From Nakamurella multipartita DSM 44233 (lineage in GTDB: Bacteria; Actinomycetota; Actinomycetes; Mycobacteriales; Nakamurellaceae), in assembly GCF_000024365.1 (NCBI RefSeq), contig NC_013235.1, positions 2,666,001 to 2,730,000 on the forward strand: 64,000 nucleotides of DNA, in the 5' to 3' direction. The position numbers were made by a program, and so were the translations under genes. Below are positions 25,769 to 35,458 of the stretch, in pieces. The first letter of the stretch is position 1, and every line of letters begins with the position of its first letter. The notes beneath the pieces are model-generated. The model made no database searches, was not told the DNA's origin, and saw only the letters and a program-made list of their open reading frames with translations.

Positions 25769-26269
25769 ATGGCAGCAACGACGTATCGCGACATGGACTG
25801 CACCCCCGGTGATGTGTGGGACGTGCTGGCCGACGGGTGGCTGTACGGGCTGTGGGTGGTCGGCGCCTCGCGCATCCGGGACGTCGATGCGTCCTGGCCC
25901 GCGCCGGACAGCCGGATCCACCATTCGGTGGGCTCCTGGCCGCTGCTGATCAACGACACGACCAGCGTGCTGGTCTGCGAACCGGCCCGTTCGTTGCGGC
26001 TGCGTGCGCGGGCCTGGCCCAGCGGCGAGGCCGAGGTGCTCATCGAGATCGAACCGCTCGGCTCCGGTGCCCGGGTTCGGATCGTCGAGGACGCCGTGTC
26101 CGGTCCGGGCAAGCTCGTGCCGCCGCCGCTGCGTTCGGCCCTGCTGCGCCCCCGCAACGTCGAGGCGCTGCGGCGCCTGAGCTACCTGGCCGAACGGCGG
26201 GCGGCCGACCGGCCGGGCCGGTTGCGGCCGGCCACCAACACCGCCCCCGACCAGATCGCGGCCGACTGA
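25769..26269 (+). CDS. SRPBCC family protein (polyketide cyclase/dehydrase-like)
   Basis: A 166-residue helix-grip protein: the first helix TPGDVWDVLADGWLYGLWVVGASRIRDVD, then HHSVGSWPLLINDTTSVLVCEPARSLRLRARAWPSG as alternating strands, and a final helix RNVEALRRLSYLAERR. This is the SRPBCC pattern of small actinobacterial proteins of unknown ligand. The tail of about 25 residues is disordered. The start is the ATG at 25769, 195 bases after the response regulator gene. It converges with the hydrolase gene. Confidence 0.8.
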   Translation: MAATTYRDMDCTPGDVWDVLADGWLYGLWVVGASRIRDVDASWPAPDSRIHHSVGSWPLLINDTTSVLVCEPARSLRLRARAWPSGEAEVLIEIEPLGSGARVRIVEDAVSGPGKLVPPPLRSALLRPRNVEALRRLSYLAERRAADRPGRLRPATNTAPDQIAAD

Positions 26270-26318
26270 TCGGGCGGCCGCGACCTGGTCCACCCGGCCG
26301 TCGATCGGCCGGACGGCA

Positions 26319-28112
26319 TCAGCCACCGAACGGCGGGACATCCTGCTGGCAGACCGTGCCCGCCGGGGGCAGCGTCCCGTCGATGAAATACGCGGACTCG
26401 TACTGCCCGCCGCAGCTGCTCGGATTGAGCAGCATGGTGTGGCCGTAGCCCTCGACGGTCAGCACGCTGGTGCGCGGTAGGACCGTGGACATGCCCTGGG
26501 TGTTGCTGAACGGGGTCGACGGGTCGTGGGTGTTGCCGATCAGCAGCACGGTGATGCCGGGGTCGGCGTTCCAGGGGCCGAGGTAGGGCTGCGCGGACCG
26601 GGTCGGCCAGTCGACGCAGACCGCCTCGCCCCAGATCAGCCCGGCCGCCGTCGGGCCGTAGTCGCGCAGCGCCTCCTCACCGATCGCCGGCCAGGCCGAC
26701 GCCGGCGGGACGGCGGCATCCCCACACATCACCGCCCAGGTCTGCTCGGGGCCTTTGTAGCTCTCCGCGGCCGGGGCCGCGCCCGCCCCGGCCGATCCGG
26801 CCGGTCCGGTGGCTGATTCAGTCGCCGATGAGGCGGTGGTGCCGGGCGCGGTGGTGCTGGGGACCGGGCTGCTGGGCACCGGGCTGCTCGGGGCGGGGTT
26901 GTTCACTGCCTCCCACACTTCTTGCAGGACCGCGGCCGAGCCGCTCCAACCCTGGGCGCCGAACTGCGCCTGCACGATGTCCATGGCGTTGCCGAGGCTG
27001 TCGGTGAGTTCCCCGGCGGTGACGACGCGGCCGGACGGCAAGGTGGTCGGCTGCGCGGCCAGCGTCTGCAGCAGCTGCTGGTACTTGGCCTTGGTCGCCT
27101 CGGCGGACCCGGCGGAGAAGGCGCACGCCGACGTCGTCGCCTGCCCGCACAGGCTCATGAACGCGTCGAGATTGTCCGCGACGCCCCGGTCCGACCCGAT
27201 GCGGTGGCTGATGCTGTGGGTGGCCGGCTGGCCGCCGTTGGTCCAGGCCTTCGGGTCCAGGTTGCCGTCGAGCACCATGGCCCGGATGTTCTCCGGGAAC
27301 AGGTTCAGGTAGGTCGCGCCGAGGAAGGTGCCGTAGGACACGCCCAGATAGTTGAGCTTGTCCCCGCCCAGGGCCAGCCGCAGCGCCTCCAGGTCGCGCG
27401 CGGTGTCGGCGGTGGACACGTGGGCCAGCAGGTCACCGTTGCGCTGGGCGCAGGCCTGCCCGATCGCGGCCCAGGTCGGTAGCCAGGCCTGCTCGGCCGC
27501 GGGGTCGGTGGGGTAGCCGCTCACCGGCTCGATCGCCTCGCCCAGCTCGTCCGGGGTGTCGTAACACTGCACGGCCGTGCTGTTGCCGATGCCGCGGGGA
27601 TCCCAGCTGATGATGTCGAACCGGTCCCGCAGGTCCTGGGGAAACCCGTCGATCCAGTTCGGGAAGTCGGTGCTGCCCGTGCCGCCGGGCCCGCCCGGGT
27701 TGAACATCAGCGAGCCGATCCGCTGCCCGGCGTCGGCCGCGGGGTGCTTGACCACGGCCAGCGAGATGGTCCGGCCGCCCGGATCGGACCAGTCCAGCGG
27801 CACCGTCGCCGTCGCGCACTCGAACCCGGTCATCTTCACCGCCGGGTTCGGATTGGCCGGGCAGGCCGCCCAGTCCAGCGGCGCGCCCGCGGTATAGGTC
27901 GCCGCCCCGCCCGCGCCCGGGCTGCTGGACGGGGCCGACCCGGCCGACGGGCCGGCCGGCGTCGACGAGGCCCGCCCGGAGGAGCTCGACCCGGAGGAGG
28001 CCGGCCCGGAGGTCGAACTCCCGCCGGAGGAGGCGGAACAGGCGGTGGTGGCGGTCAGCACCAGGGCGGCCACGGTCAGCAGGCAAGCGCCCACGGCGAG
28101 TCGGCGAGACAT
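26319..28112 (-). CDS. Secreted alpha/beta hydrolase, tripeptidyl-aminopeptidase (TAP/SlpD) type
   Basis: An exported serine hydrolase of 597 residues, probably a cell-surface peptidase. The signal is lipoprotein-like (MSRR, hydrophobic core, TTAC with Cys25), followed by a Ser/Gly/Pro-rich spacer of about 50 residues. The catalytic triad is visible: nucleophile Ser in GVSYGTFLGATYL, Asp in GNTHDPSTPF, and His in VEGYGHTML. The oxyanion segment FNPGGPGGTG is typical of the family. A low-complexity Ser/Thr/Pro insert lies mid-protein. An in-frame ATG at 28118 (MIM) is an alternative start. It is transcribed away from the regulator gene at 28252. Confidence 0.88.
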   Translation of the reverse strand: MSRRLAVGACLLTVAALVLTATTACSASSGGSSTSGPASSGSSSSGRASSTPAGPSAGSAPSSSPGAGGAATYTAGAPLDWAACPANPNPAVKMTGFECATATVPLDWSDPGGRTISLAVVKHPAADAGQRIGSLMFNPGGPGGTGSTDFPNWIDGFPQDLRDRFDIISWDPRGIGNSTAVQCYDTPDELGEAIEPVSGYPTDPAAEQAWLPTWAAIGQACAQRNGDLLAHVSTADTARDLEALRLALGGDKLNYLGVSYGTFLGATYLNLFPENIRAMVLDGNLDPKAWTNGGQPATHSISHRIGSDRGVADNLDAFMSLCGQATTSACAFSAGSAEATKAKYQQLLQTLAAQPTTLPSGRVVTAGELTDSLGNAMDIVQAQFGAQGWSGSAAVLQEVWEAVNNPAPSSPVPSSPVPSTTAPGTTASSATESATGPAGSAGAGAAPAAESYKGPEQTWAVMCGDAAVPPASAWPAIGEEALRDYGPTAAGLIWGEAVCVDWPTRSAQPYLGPWNADPGITVLLIGNTHDPSTPFSNTQGMSTVLPRTSVLTVEGYGHTMLLNPSSCGGQYESAYFIDGTLPPAGTVCQQDVPPFGG

Positions 28113-28251
28113 GATCATCACGCTCACCGTTCGCGCCCCGCGGCACCACCGTGCTGACCGCCGATCCTGGGGTGGCTGGCCGCACCGATCGGCCGCGGCT
28201 GACCCCGCTCGGGTTCGGATCGGGACCCGGACGCTCCGGTACATTTCCCGG

Positions 28252-28982
28252 GTGGCGCTGCGGGTGGTGCTGGCCGACGACAGTTTCCTGGTCCGCGAGG
28301 GCGTGACGGCCCTGCTCGGTGAGGCCGGGGTGTCCGTCCTGGCCGGGGTGGGTGACCCCGACGCGCTGCTGGCCGCGGTCGCCCGGCACCGGCCCGACGC
28401 GGTGCTCACCGACGTCCGGATGCCGCCGACGTTCACCACCGAGGCATCGATGCCGCCCACCGGATTCGGGCCGACCACCCGGCGGTCGGCGTGGTCGTGC
28501 TGTCCTCGTTCCTGGAGGCCGAGTGGTGCCTGCGGCTGCTGGCCAGGGGGGCGGCCGGACTGGGTTACCTGCTCAAGGACCGGGTGCACGACACCGACGA
28601 GCTGGTGCACGCGCTGCGCACCGTCGCCCGCGGCGGCTCGGCGATGGATCCGGTGGTCATCGAGGCGCTGATGCAGCAGCAGTCGGCGACCCGGTCCGGG
28701 CTGGCCGAGCTCACCGAGCGCGAGCAGCACGTGCTCGCCGAGATGGCGATGGGCCGCAGCAACGCGGCCATCGCCGGACGGCTGCACCTGAGCGAGCGGT
28801 CCGTGGAAAAGCACGTCGGAGCGGTCTTCGCCAAGCTGGGCCTGCCGGACGAGGGCCAGACCAACCGGCGGGTGGCGGCCGTCCTGACCTTCCTGCGGGT
28901 CGCGCCACCGTCTGCTGGGCCGTCTGCCGGGTCGGCCGGGCGGCCGGCGGAGGTGCGGCCGGCCGGGTATCGACCGGCATGA
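28252..28982 (+). pseudogene. NarL/LuxR family response regulator, broken by a 1-base frameshift
   Basis: Partner regulator of the kinase gene that follows. From the GTG at 28252 the receiver reads LRVVLADDSFLVREGVTALL and the phosphoacceptor segment AVLTDVRMPPTFTTEG. A missing G at about 28441-28445 then shifts the frame. The second frame continues RADHPAVGVVVLSSFLE, the Lys in YLLKDRV, and a full LuxR helix-turn-helix (LTEREQHVLAEMAMGRSNAAIAG). Restoring one base gives 243 residues. The stop overlaps the kinase start (ATGA), which supports a functional operon and an indel artefact. Confidence 0.85.
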
Positions 28983-30256
28983 CCGCGCGGTCGGTGCTGG
29001 CCCGGGTCGCGACCGCGGTCGCCGTGCTCGCCGGCGTGGTCGCGATCTACCTGGCGGTGTTGCTGGTCACCGGCGCCGACCGGCAGCAGCGTCCACCGGT
29101 CGGATCCCTGGTGCTCGCGACCACCGTGGTCGCCCTGGTCCTGCAGCCGCTGTACCGGAGCCTGGGGGTCTGGTTCCGCCGCCGCTTGGCGGTGCGCGAT
29201 CCACCGCTGGACCTGCTGCGCCGGCTGCCGCGCAGCGTCGCTGCCCAGGTCCCGGCCGACGAGCTGCCCGCGCACCTGGTGCGGGTGCTCGCCCAGGGGC
29301 TACGGGCCCGGCGAGCCGAACTCTGGCTGGTGGTGCAGGGACACTCGCAGCTGGCCGCCGCCTGGCCGGCCGGCGACCCACCCTCGGGGCTGCGCGCGGA
29401 GGTGCATCCGATCCGGCATTCGGGGGTCGAGGTCGCCCGGCTGCATCTGTTCGACCCGGCCGCCGGGCGTCGCTCGACGGTCGAACAACGCCTGCTGGCC
29501 GCCGCCGCGAACCAGGCCGGCGAGGTCCTGGTCATGCTGGCCCGGCAGCAGGGCCTGCGGCGGCAGGAGGCCGACCTGGCCGAGCAGGCCGAGCGGCTGC
29601 GGGTGGCGCGGGCGGCGGCCGTGGCGGCCGAGCGGGCCGAGCGCCGCCGGATCGAACGGGACCTGCACGACGGAGCCCAGCAACAGCTGATCGCGCTCGG
29701 GCTGGCCCTGCAACTGGCCCGCCGGACGGCCGATCAGGCGCCCGACCGGTGCCGCCAGACCCTCAGCGCCGCGGCTGATCTCGCCCACCGGACGGCGCAG
29801 GAGCTGGGTCGCCTCTCCTGGTCGCTGTATTCGGCGGTGACGACCGCGTCCGACCTGGGGGCGGCCCTGCAGGCGGCCGCGGACCGGCTGCCGATCGCCA
29901 TGACGGTGACCGCCGCCCCGCCGCAGGCCGGTCGGGATCTGGGCCCGCAATGCCGGATGGCGCTGTACTTCGTCGTGTTGGAGGCCGCCCAGAACGCGAT
30001 CAAGCACGCCGCCGCCTGGTCGATCCAGGTCCGCATCGAGCAGGCCGGCGACGAGCTGCGGGTGTCGGTGACCGACGACGGCCGCGGGTTCGACCCGGGC
30101 GCGTCCACCGCGGGCACGGGCCTGCGGCAGGCGGCGATCCGGCTCGGCGAGGTCGGCGGACGGCTGCAGGTCACGTCCCGGCCCGGGGCCGGCAGCATGC
30201 TGACCGCGACCGTGCCGGCGGCCGTGCCGGGGGCCGTCTCCTCGGTCACGCCGTGA
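28979..30256 (+). CDS. Sensor histidine kinase, NarL/LiaS-type (HisKA_3)
   Basis: A 425-residue membrane kinase. Two transmembrane segments lie at the N-terminus (about residues 8-30 and 38-58), then a GAF-like region, and a coiled-coil rich in Arg/Ala/Glu leading to the dimerisation/phosphoacceptor helix RRRIERDLHDGAQQQLIALG with His230. The ATP-binding domain shows the N-box EAAQNAIKHAAAW and the G1 box DDGRGFDP followed by GTGLRQAAIR. It should phosphorylate the regulator encoded directly upstream. Start and stop overlap the neighbours by four bases each. Confidence 0.92.
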   Translation: MTARSVLARVATAVAVLAGVVAIYLAVLLVTGADRQQRPPVGSLVLATTVVALVLQPLYRSLGVWFRRRLAVRDPPLDLLRRLPRSVAAQVPADELPAHLVRVLAQGLRARRAELWLVVQGHSQLAAAWPAGDPPSGLRAEVHPIRHSGVEVARLHLFDPAAGRRSTVEQRLLAAAANQAGEVLVMLARQQGLRRQEADLAEQAERLRVARAAAVAAERAERRRIERDLHDGAQQQLIALGLALQLARRTADQAPDRCRQTLSAAADLAHRTAQELGRLSWSLYSAVTTASDLGAALQAAADRLPIAMTVTAAPPQAGRDLGPQCRMALYFVVLEAAQNAIKHAAAWSIQVRIEQAGDELRVSVTDDGRGFDPGASTAGTGLRQAAIRLGEVGGRLQVTSRPGAGSMLTATVPAAVPGAVSSVTP

Positions 30257-32310
30257 CCGGCCCGGTCACCCGGACCGCCGACCCGCTCGAGGTCGACCGG
30301 GCAACCCCCGCAGCGGTGGCCTGGCCGCGGTGGGTGGCCGGTCTGTGCGTGGCGTTCGCGGTCACGGCCGCGTTGGTGGACACGGCCTGCATGGCCCTGC
30401 GGGGGCATCTGGTCACCGAGTTCGGCGTGATCGATCACGGCTGGCCGATCATCCCGCTGACCGAGGTGGTGTCGACCGTGATGGGCGCCCTGGTGGTCAC
30501 CCGGGACCGGCGACAACCGATCGGTTGGCTGCTGCTGGTTCCTGGGGTCACCACCACCCTGGCGCTGGCCCTGGACGCCTACAGCGGGTGGGTGCTGCTC
30601 GATGCCGGCCCCGGCCCGATGGTGGTCGCGGTGGTCTGCAGCTGGCTGGCCTCGTTCCTGGGGGCGCAGATTCCGTTCGCGGCCAACGCCGTCATCCTGC
30701 TGCTCGCGCCGGACGGACGGCTGATCGGCCGCACCCGCGGCCTGGCGGTGGTGGCCGCGGTCGCCGGGTGCCTGTTGTGGTCGGCCCCGACGGTCCTGGA
30801 GGCGGCCGTCTACGCCCAGACCGAGCCCCGGCCCAGCGCGCTGGGCCAGATCCTGTTCGTCGCCGGCCTGGTGCTGGTCGATGCCGCCGTGCTGGCCGGC
30901 GTCGTCTCCCTGTTCGTGCGGCGCCGCCGCGAGCACGCCGTGGCCCGGGTGCAGATCCAGTGGTTCGTGGTGGCCGCCGTGCCGTTCGCCGGCAGCATCG
31001 TCTGGCTGCTGCTGACCGGGTATGTCCTGCACTGGCCGCGCAGCGCCGCCACCCACCTGCCGTTGTTCCTGGCCGAACTGGTGTTTCCGCTGGCCATCGC
31101 CGTGGCCGTGCTGCGCTACCGGCTCTACGACATCACGGTGGTGCTGAACCGGGCCTGGCTCCTGCTCGGCACCACCGCGGTGGTCGGCACGGCCTACGTC
31201 CTGCTGGTCGGCACGATCGGCGGCTCCCTGCCCGGCTTCTGGCCGGCGGTCCTGGCCAGCGCGGTGGTCGCGTGCCTGTTCCAGCCGATTCGGTCCCGGA
31301 TCGTCGCGGTGGCCGACCGGTTGGCCTACGGCGACCGGCTCGAGCCGTACGAGGCGCTGGCCGAGCTGGTCCGGCGGCTGGGCGAGAGTGCCGGTGCCGA
31401 CGCCACGCTGGCCGAGATTGCCGCCGCCGGCCGCCGCGCGACCGGCGCCGAGGCCGTCACCATCGAGCTGTACGGCGAATCCGGCGACCCGGTGGCCGTC
31501 GCCCGGGACGGCGCCGGCCCGGCCGGCTCGCCGCCCGCGCACCACCTGCGGATCACCGACGGGCGGACCACGCTCGGCCTCATCCGGGTCGTCCCCGCGC
31601 CCGGCCGGCCGCTGCGCCGGCGGGACCGGGTCGCGCTGGCCGACCTGAGCGCGCAGGCCGGCCTGGTCTTCCGCAACCTGCGGTTGGAGGCCGGCCGGCA
31701 GGCCCGGATCGAGGAGCTGGCGCGGATCGGTGAGCAGCTGCGGGCCTCGCACGATCGGCTGGCGGCCGCCCGCGCGGAGGAGCTGCGCCGGCTGGAACTC
31801 ACTGTCCGTGAACGCATCTCACCCACCCTGCAGCGCCTCGGCGAGGAACTGGCCGCGCTGGCGGCCGCACCCCCGTCGAGTCGGAACGGGCGCTGGAACG
31901 AGCTTTCCGACCACATCGGGCACTGCCTGGCCGCGCTGCGAGCGCTGTCGCACGGCGTGCATTCCGACGTCCTGGACTCGCTGGGCCTGCCCGCCGCGCT
32001 GGCCGCCCGGCTCCGGCAGGCCGGATCCAGCGCCCGGCTGACCGTCTCCGGGGACCTGAGCCGGCGGCCGCCGTCCCCGGCCGTGGCGGCGGCGATGGAG
32101 CGGTGCGTGATGCAGGCCCTGGCCGCCGGGCCGCGCATCCTCCACATCGTTGTCGGCGTCGTCGACGACGCCCTTGAGGTCCGCCTGACCGGCCCGACTG
32201 GCACCGCGATACCGCTCACCATCGGCGATGTCGTGGACAGTGTGGGCGGCCGCACGGTGGTCGGCGAGAAGGGCTGGGTGCTGCACTTTCCCGTCCCGCC
32301 GGCTCACTAG
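30253..32310 (+). CDS. Membrane sensor-kinase-like protein lacking the phosphoacceptor histidine
   Basis: A 685-residue protein with eight or so N-terminal membrane segments (residues about 20-370), an RYRLYDITVVLNRAWL motif typical of actinobacterial multi-pass sensor kinases, a GAF-like region, and a coiled-coil leading to a HisKA_3-like helix. Where the upstream kinase has ERDLHDGAQQQ, this one has ELTVRERISPTLQ, so the His-Asp-Gly is gone. No N-box or G-box of a HATPase is seen in the degenerate C-terminus. It may sense a signal and regulate the neighbouring kinase. The GTG at 30253 overlaps the kinase stop. Its TAG stop is part of the CTAG target of the IS1182-type element. Confidence 0.82.
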   Translation: MTGPVTRTADPLEVDRATPAAVAWPRWVAGLCVAFAVTAALVDTACMALRGHLVTEFGVIDHGWPIIPLTEVVSTVMGALVVTRDRRQPIGWLLLVPGVTTTLALALDAYSGWVLLDAGPGPMVVAVVCSWLASFLGAQIPFAANAVILLLAPDGRLIGRTRGLAVVAAVAGCLLWSAPTVLEAAVYAQTEPRPSALGQILFVAGLVLVDAAVLAGVVSLFVRRRREHAVARVQIQWFVVAAVPFAGSIVWLLLTGYVLHWPRSAATHLPLFLAELVFPLAIAVAVLRYRLYDITVVLNRAWLLLGTTAVVGTAYVLLVGTIGGSLPGFWPAVLASAVVACLFQPIRSRIVAVADRLAYGDRLEPYEALAELVRRLGESAGADATLAEIAAAGRRATGAEAVTIELYGESGDPVAVARDGAGPAGSPPAHHLRITDGRTTLGLIRVVPAPGRPLRRRDRVALADLSAQAGLVFRNLRLEAGRQARIEELARIGEQLRASHDRLAAARAEELRRLELTVRERISPTLQRLGEELAALAAAPPSSRNGRWNELSDHIGHCLAALRALSHGVHSDVLDSLGLPAALAARLRQAGSSARLTVSGDLSRRPPSPAVAAAMERCVMQALAAGPRILHIVVGVVDDALEVRLTGPTGTAIPLTIGDVVDSVGGRTVVGEKGWVLHFPVPPAH

Positions 32311-32344
32311 GATGAATCGCCCTGGATTCGCTGGAGGCTCGGGG

Positions 32345-33318
32345 TTACGCAGCCTTCCCGGTCGGGGTGCTGGTCTGCTGACGGTACAGCTGCTCGTAGG
32401 TGACGGGTGGCAGGTAGTCGATCGAGGAGTGCAGTCGGCGGGTATTGAACCAGTGCACCCAGCCGGCGGTCGCGGTTTCGACCTGCTGCGGGCTGGGCCA
32501 GGACCGTTGATGCCGGTCGATCAGCTCTGTCTTGTACAGGCCGATGGTCGATTCCATGAGGGCGTTGTCCAGGGCATCCCCGACCGAACCGATCGACGGC
32601 GCGATCCCGGCATCGACCAGCGCGGTGGTGTAGGCGATTGACGTGTATTGCGACCCGGCATCCGAGTGATGAACCAGACCAGTTGAGGTGAAACGGGTAT
32701 CGGTGCGGCGCCGGGTGAACAGGGCCTGATCGAGGGCGGCGGCGACCAGTGCGGTCGTCATCGACGAGGCGACCCGCCAGCCCAGGATCCGGCGGGAGTA
32801 CACGTCCACCACGAAGGACACGTAGCAGAACCCGGCCGGGGTCCAGACGTAGGTGAAGTCCGCGACCCACCACTGGTCCGGCCGGGTCGGCGCCGCCCAG
32901 TCCCGGTTGATCAGGTCCGCCGGCCGGGGCCGGTCGTCGGCGGCGCGGCGGCGGGTCGTCGTGGTGCGGTGGTCGCCGCGGCGCACACCCCGCAGCCCGG
33001 CGATGGTCATCAATCGGGCGACCTGGTCCCGGCCGACCAAGTGCCCTTCCTGGGTCATCAGATGCCACATCTTGCGCACCCCGTACAGGCCGTGGTGCTC
33101 ACGGTGCAGGTCGATGACGGTGTTGACCAGCTCCGCCTCGGCCCGCAGCGCAGGGCTGACCGGCCGGCGGCGGTGCGCGTAGTAGCTGCTCGGGGCGATC
33201 GGCATGGCGTGCTCGGACAACACCCGGCAGATCGGCTCGACCCCGAAACGATGCTTGTGCGCGTCGATGTAGGCGCAGATCACTTGAGTCGGCGGTCGAG
33301 CTCCGCCGCTGCGAAAAA
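32345..33318 (-). CDS. IS3-family transposase OrfB (catalytic, made as OrfAB fusion)
   Basis: DDE/RNase H-fold integrase domain of the IS3 transposase. The catalytic residues are seen in WVADFTYVWTP (Asp), HHSDAGSQYTS (Asp) and DNALMESTIGLYKTEL (Glu), and the N-terminal HTH_21 segment in YGVRKMWHLM. The frame has no natural start near its beginning. The ribosome is expected to slip -1 on the GTTTTTC tract (33313-33319, reverse strand), where orfA and orfB overlap, which is standard for the family. The C-terminus RLHSSIDYLPPVTYEQLY is complete. Confidence 0.92.
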
Positions 33319-33606
33319 CGCCGAAGCGGTGCGCAGGATTTCGTTTGCACGGCGTAGTTCGGCCACCTCCCGGCGCAGCCGGACCAACTCGGTGTGCTCG
33401 TCGCTGGTGGTGCCCGGCCGCACGCCGGCGTCGATCTCGGACCGCTCGATCCACCCCCGGAGGGTCTCGGATTTCACGTCGATCAGCGCGCCAATCTGCC
33501 GGCGGGCCTCGATCGCCGACTCGGCCGGATGCGCGGATCGGCGTTCCCGGTACATCCGCACTGCACGGTCACGGGTCTCCTGGTCGTACTGGCGTGGTGC
33601 TGGCAT
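33280..33606 (-). CDS. IS3-family transposase OrfA (helix-turn-helix)
   Basis: A 108-residue DNA-binding subunit. It opens MPAPRQYDQETRDRAVRMY, continues with the helix-turn-helix IGALIDVKSETLRGWIERSE, and has a leucine-zipper-like helix (LRREVAELRRANEILRTASAFF) that ends at the slippery site where OrfB begins in the -1 frame. Confidence 0.92.
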   Translation of the reverse strand: MPAPRQYDQETRDRAVRMYRERRSAHPAESAIEARRQIGALIDVKSETLRGWIERSEIDAGVRPGTTSDEHTELVRLRREVAELRRANEILRTASAFFAAAELDRRLK

Positions 33607-33660
33607 GGCTCGATTCTCCTTGCGAGATCAGAGCCTGCAGCAGATCCAGGACATCTCAAG

Positions 33661-35458
33661 GACGCTCCTGAATAACGGTCACTTGTGGGTTCGGGAGTTC
33701 GCTTTGGGACAGTGGGAGCGTTCGCGCGTGATCGGGCTGTCAGGCGTGGTCCTGAGTCGTCGCCCGGCCCTGGATGATTCTCCTGACTGATCGGAGGGAC
33801 GGGCCGTTGCTCACGGCCCGGTGAGGTCTCGTGCCGGCCGGTCAGGCCGGTGCAATGGTCCACGTCCCGCTCACCCGCGTCAGCCCGAGGGTGAGCATTC
33901 GCCTGAGGTTGATCGCAGCGGCGCGGTGGTGCCACCAGTGGTCGTTCTTGGCGACGCCGCGGTAGCGGACTTTGCGGTTGCCGCGGACCAGCCAGGAGAT
34001 CGATCGTTCGACCATCGGCCGGTGCCGTCGGTAGACCTGTTGGAAGTCCTCGGTTTCCGCTTGTCGACGGGCCGCCCTGAGCAGGCTTTCGTACTCGGTC
34101 AGCTTCAGCGATCGACCGGCGTCGCTGGTCGTGCATTGGGCCCGGAGCGGGCAGCCGCGGCAAGCCGCTCCGAAGGTGACGGACCATTGCGCGGTGATCG
34201 ACCGGGTCACCCCGTTCGGGCAGGTGGCCGTCCTGGCCTCGGGGTCGACGGTGAAGTCGTCCAGGGTGAACCCGCCCGGCACGGCCGACCGCAGCGGGAA
34301 CGGCTTGATCAACGCGATGTGCCCGGCATGGTCCAGTTCGGCCCGCGCGGATCCCGATCCGTACGCCGAATCGGCCAGCACGTGCAGCTTTTCGGTCTCC
34401 TGTGCCAGCAAGGTGGGTCCAACCTCGGCGTCGCTGTTGCCGCGTCCGCTGGCCATGGTCACCGCGCAGGCGGTGACCAGACCGGTGTCGGGTTCGACCG
34501 CGATGTGTGCCTTGAACCCGTCCTGCCGCCGGTGGACGGTCTTGTGGGCGTGCCGCGCCTCCGGGTCCACGGTGGAGATCACCCGGTCCGGGGCGACCCG
34601 CTGCGCGATCCGCCACCGTCCGTCGGTGCCGTCCGAGCCCTCGACCGGTTCCACGTCCTGCCCGGCGACCAACGCCAAGAGGGCGACCGCGTCCGCCGCC
34701 TTCGGTCCGAGCTCCTGGTCGGGCAGGTGTCCCAGCACCCGATGCGCGTCGGTGACCAGCGCATCGACAAGGGCCTCGCGGGCCTGCTGATCGTTCCAGG
34801 CGATCGCCGGTTTGCCCGGGTCGTCATAGTCGTGAGCCGAGCAGTGCTCGCCGACGACCTCGGCGGCGCCGGGTACCTCGCGGCGGACCCGGCGGATCGC
34901 CGCGATCAACTGGGTGACCGTGTCCTGGGTGGCGACCGCGTCGTCCAGGATCGTGGAATCCAACGCTCGCCTGCTCTTTCCAGCCAGCACCCCGGTCTGG
35001 TCCACGACCTGGCGGACCGCGTCGAAGATCCGGTTCGGCGACTGCGAAGCGGCCAGCCGACGCCGCCAGTACGTCAATGTCGTGGCATGGAACGCCGCAG
35101 CGGTCACCGGTAACCCGCACGCTGCCTTCCACCGCAGATCGAACGTCACCGAGTCCACCGTGTCCGCGTCGGACAGGCCGTGCAGAGCCTGCAGCACAAT
35201 CACCGACGCCATCACGTCGGCCGGCACTGACGGGCGGCCCCGACCCGACGGAAACAGATCCGCGAACATGCCGTCCGGGAACACCTCCCGACGGTGCGCG
35301 GCCAGAAACGCGAACACGCTGCCCGGCTTGAGCAGCCCACCGACTACCGACTCGGCATCCAACAACTCACGCTGATCCCGCGACCGACCCTGCACACCAA
35401 GATCATCCCGAACCCACAAGATCAACAGGGGCCGACATACGGATAATTCAGGAGCGTC
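33661..35458 (-). mobile_element. IS1182-family insertion sequence
   Basis: An element of about 1.8 kb bounded by 13-bp perfect inverted repeats GACGCTCCTGAAT (33661-33673) and ATTCAGGAGCGTC (35446-35458). The original target repeat is CTAG: one copy at 35459-35462, the other at 32307-32310, now separated from the left end by the IS3 element. The IS3 4-bp duplication restored the terminal bases, so the inverted repeat is intact. About 170 bases between the left end and the transposase stop show no gene. Confidence 0.87.
33842..35425 (-). CDS. IS1182-family transposase
   Basis: A 527-residue DDE transposase. The N-terminal region (LLDAESVVGGLLKPGSVFAFLA, FPSGRGRPSVPADVMASVIVL) is the DUF772-like transposase domain. 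Candidate catalytic acidic residues lie in RRALDSTILDDAVATQD, LADSAYGSGSARAEL and the C-terminal RRHRPMVERSISWLVR. A Cys-rich patch, CRGCPLRAQC, is typical of the family. The frame is open from a TTG at 35425. It appears full length, so the element may be active. Confidence 0.9.
   Translation of the reverse strand: MILWVRDDLGVQGRSRDQRELLDAESVVGGLLKPGSVFAFLAAHRREVFPDGMFADLFPSGRGRPSVPADVMASVIVLQALHGLSDADTVDSVTFDLRWKAACGLPVTAAAFHATTLTYWRRRLAASQSPNRIFDAVRQVVDQTGVLAGKSRRALDSTILDDAVATQDTVTQLIAAIRRVRREVPGAAEVVGEHCSAHDYDDPGKPAIAWNDQQAREALVDALVTDAHRVLGHLPDQELGPKAADAVALLALVAGQDVEPVEGSDGTDGRWRIAQRVAPDRVISTVDPEARHAHKTVHRRQDGFKAHIAVEPDTGLVTACAVTMASGRGNSDAEVGPTLLAQETEKLHVLADSAYGSGSARAELDHAGHIALIKPFPLRSAVPGGFTLDDFTVDPEARTATCPNGVTRSITAQWSVTFGAACRGCPLRAQCTTSDAGRSLKLTEYESLLRAARRQAETEDFQQVYRRHRPMVERSISWLVRGNRKVRYRGVAKNDHWWHHRAAAINLRRMLTLGLTRVSGTWTIAPA

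Larger units (their letters stand above)
32313..33658 (-). mobile_element. IS3-family insertion sequence (complete)
   Basis: A 1346-base element with imperfect 28-bp inverted ends, both opening with TGA: TGAATCGCCCTGGATTCGCT at the left and TGAGATGTCCTGGATCTGCT (reverse strand) at the right. A 4-bp direct repeat AGGA flanks it (32309-32312 and 33659-33662). It carries overlapping orfA and orfB joined by a -1 frameshift. It is inserted within the outer end of the neighbouring IS1182-type element. Confidence 0.9.

Noticed and set aside
33280-33454. Frameshift between the two IS3 transposase frames as another sequencing error
   Set aside because: The -1 shift at the GTTTTTC tract is the normal programmed way of making OrfAB in this family.
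32313-35458. Composite transposon carrying cargo genes
   Set aside because: The two elements are of different families and directly abut, with no passenger gene between.
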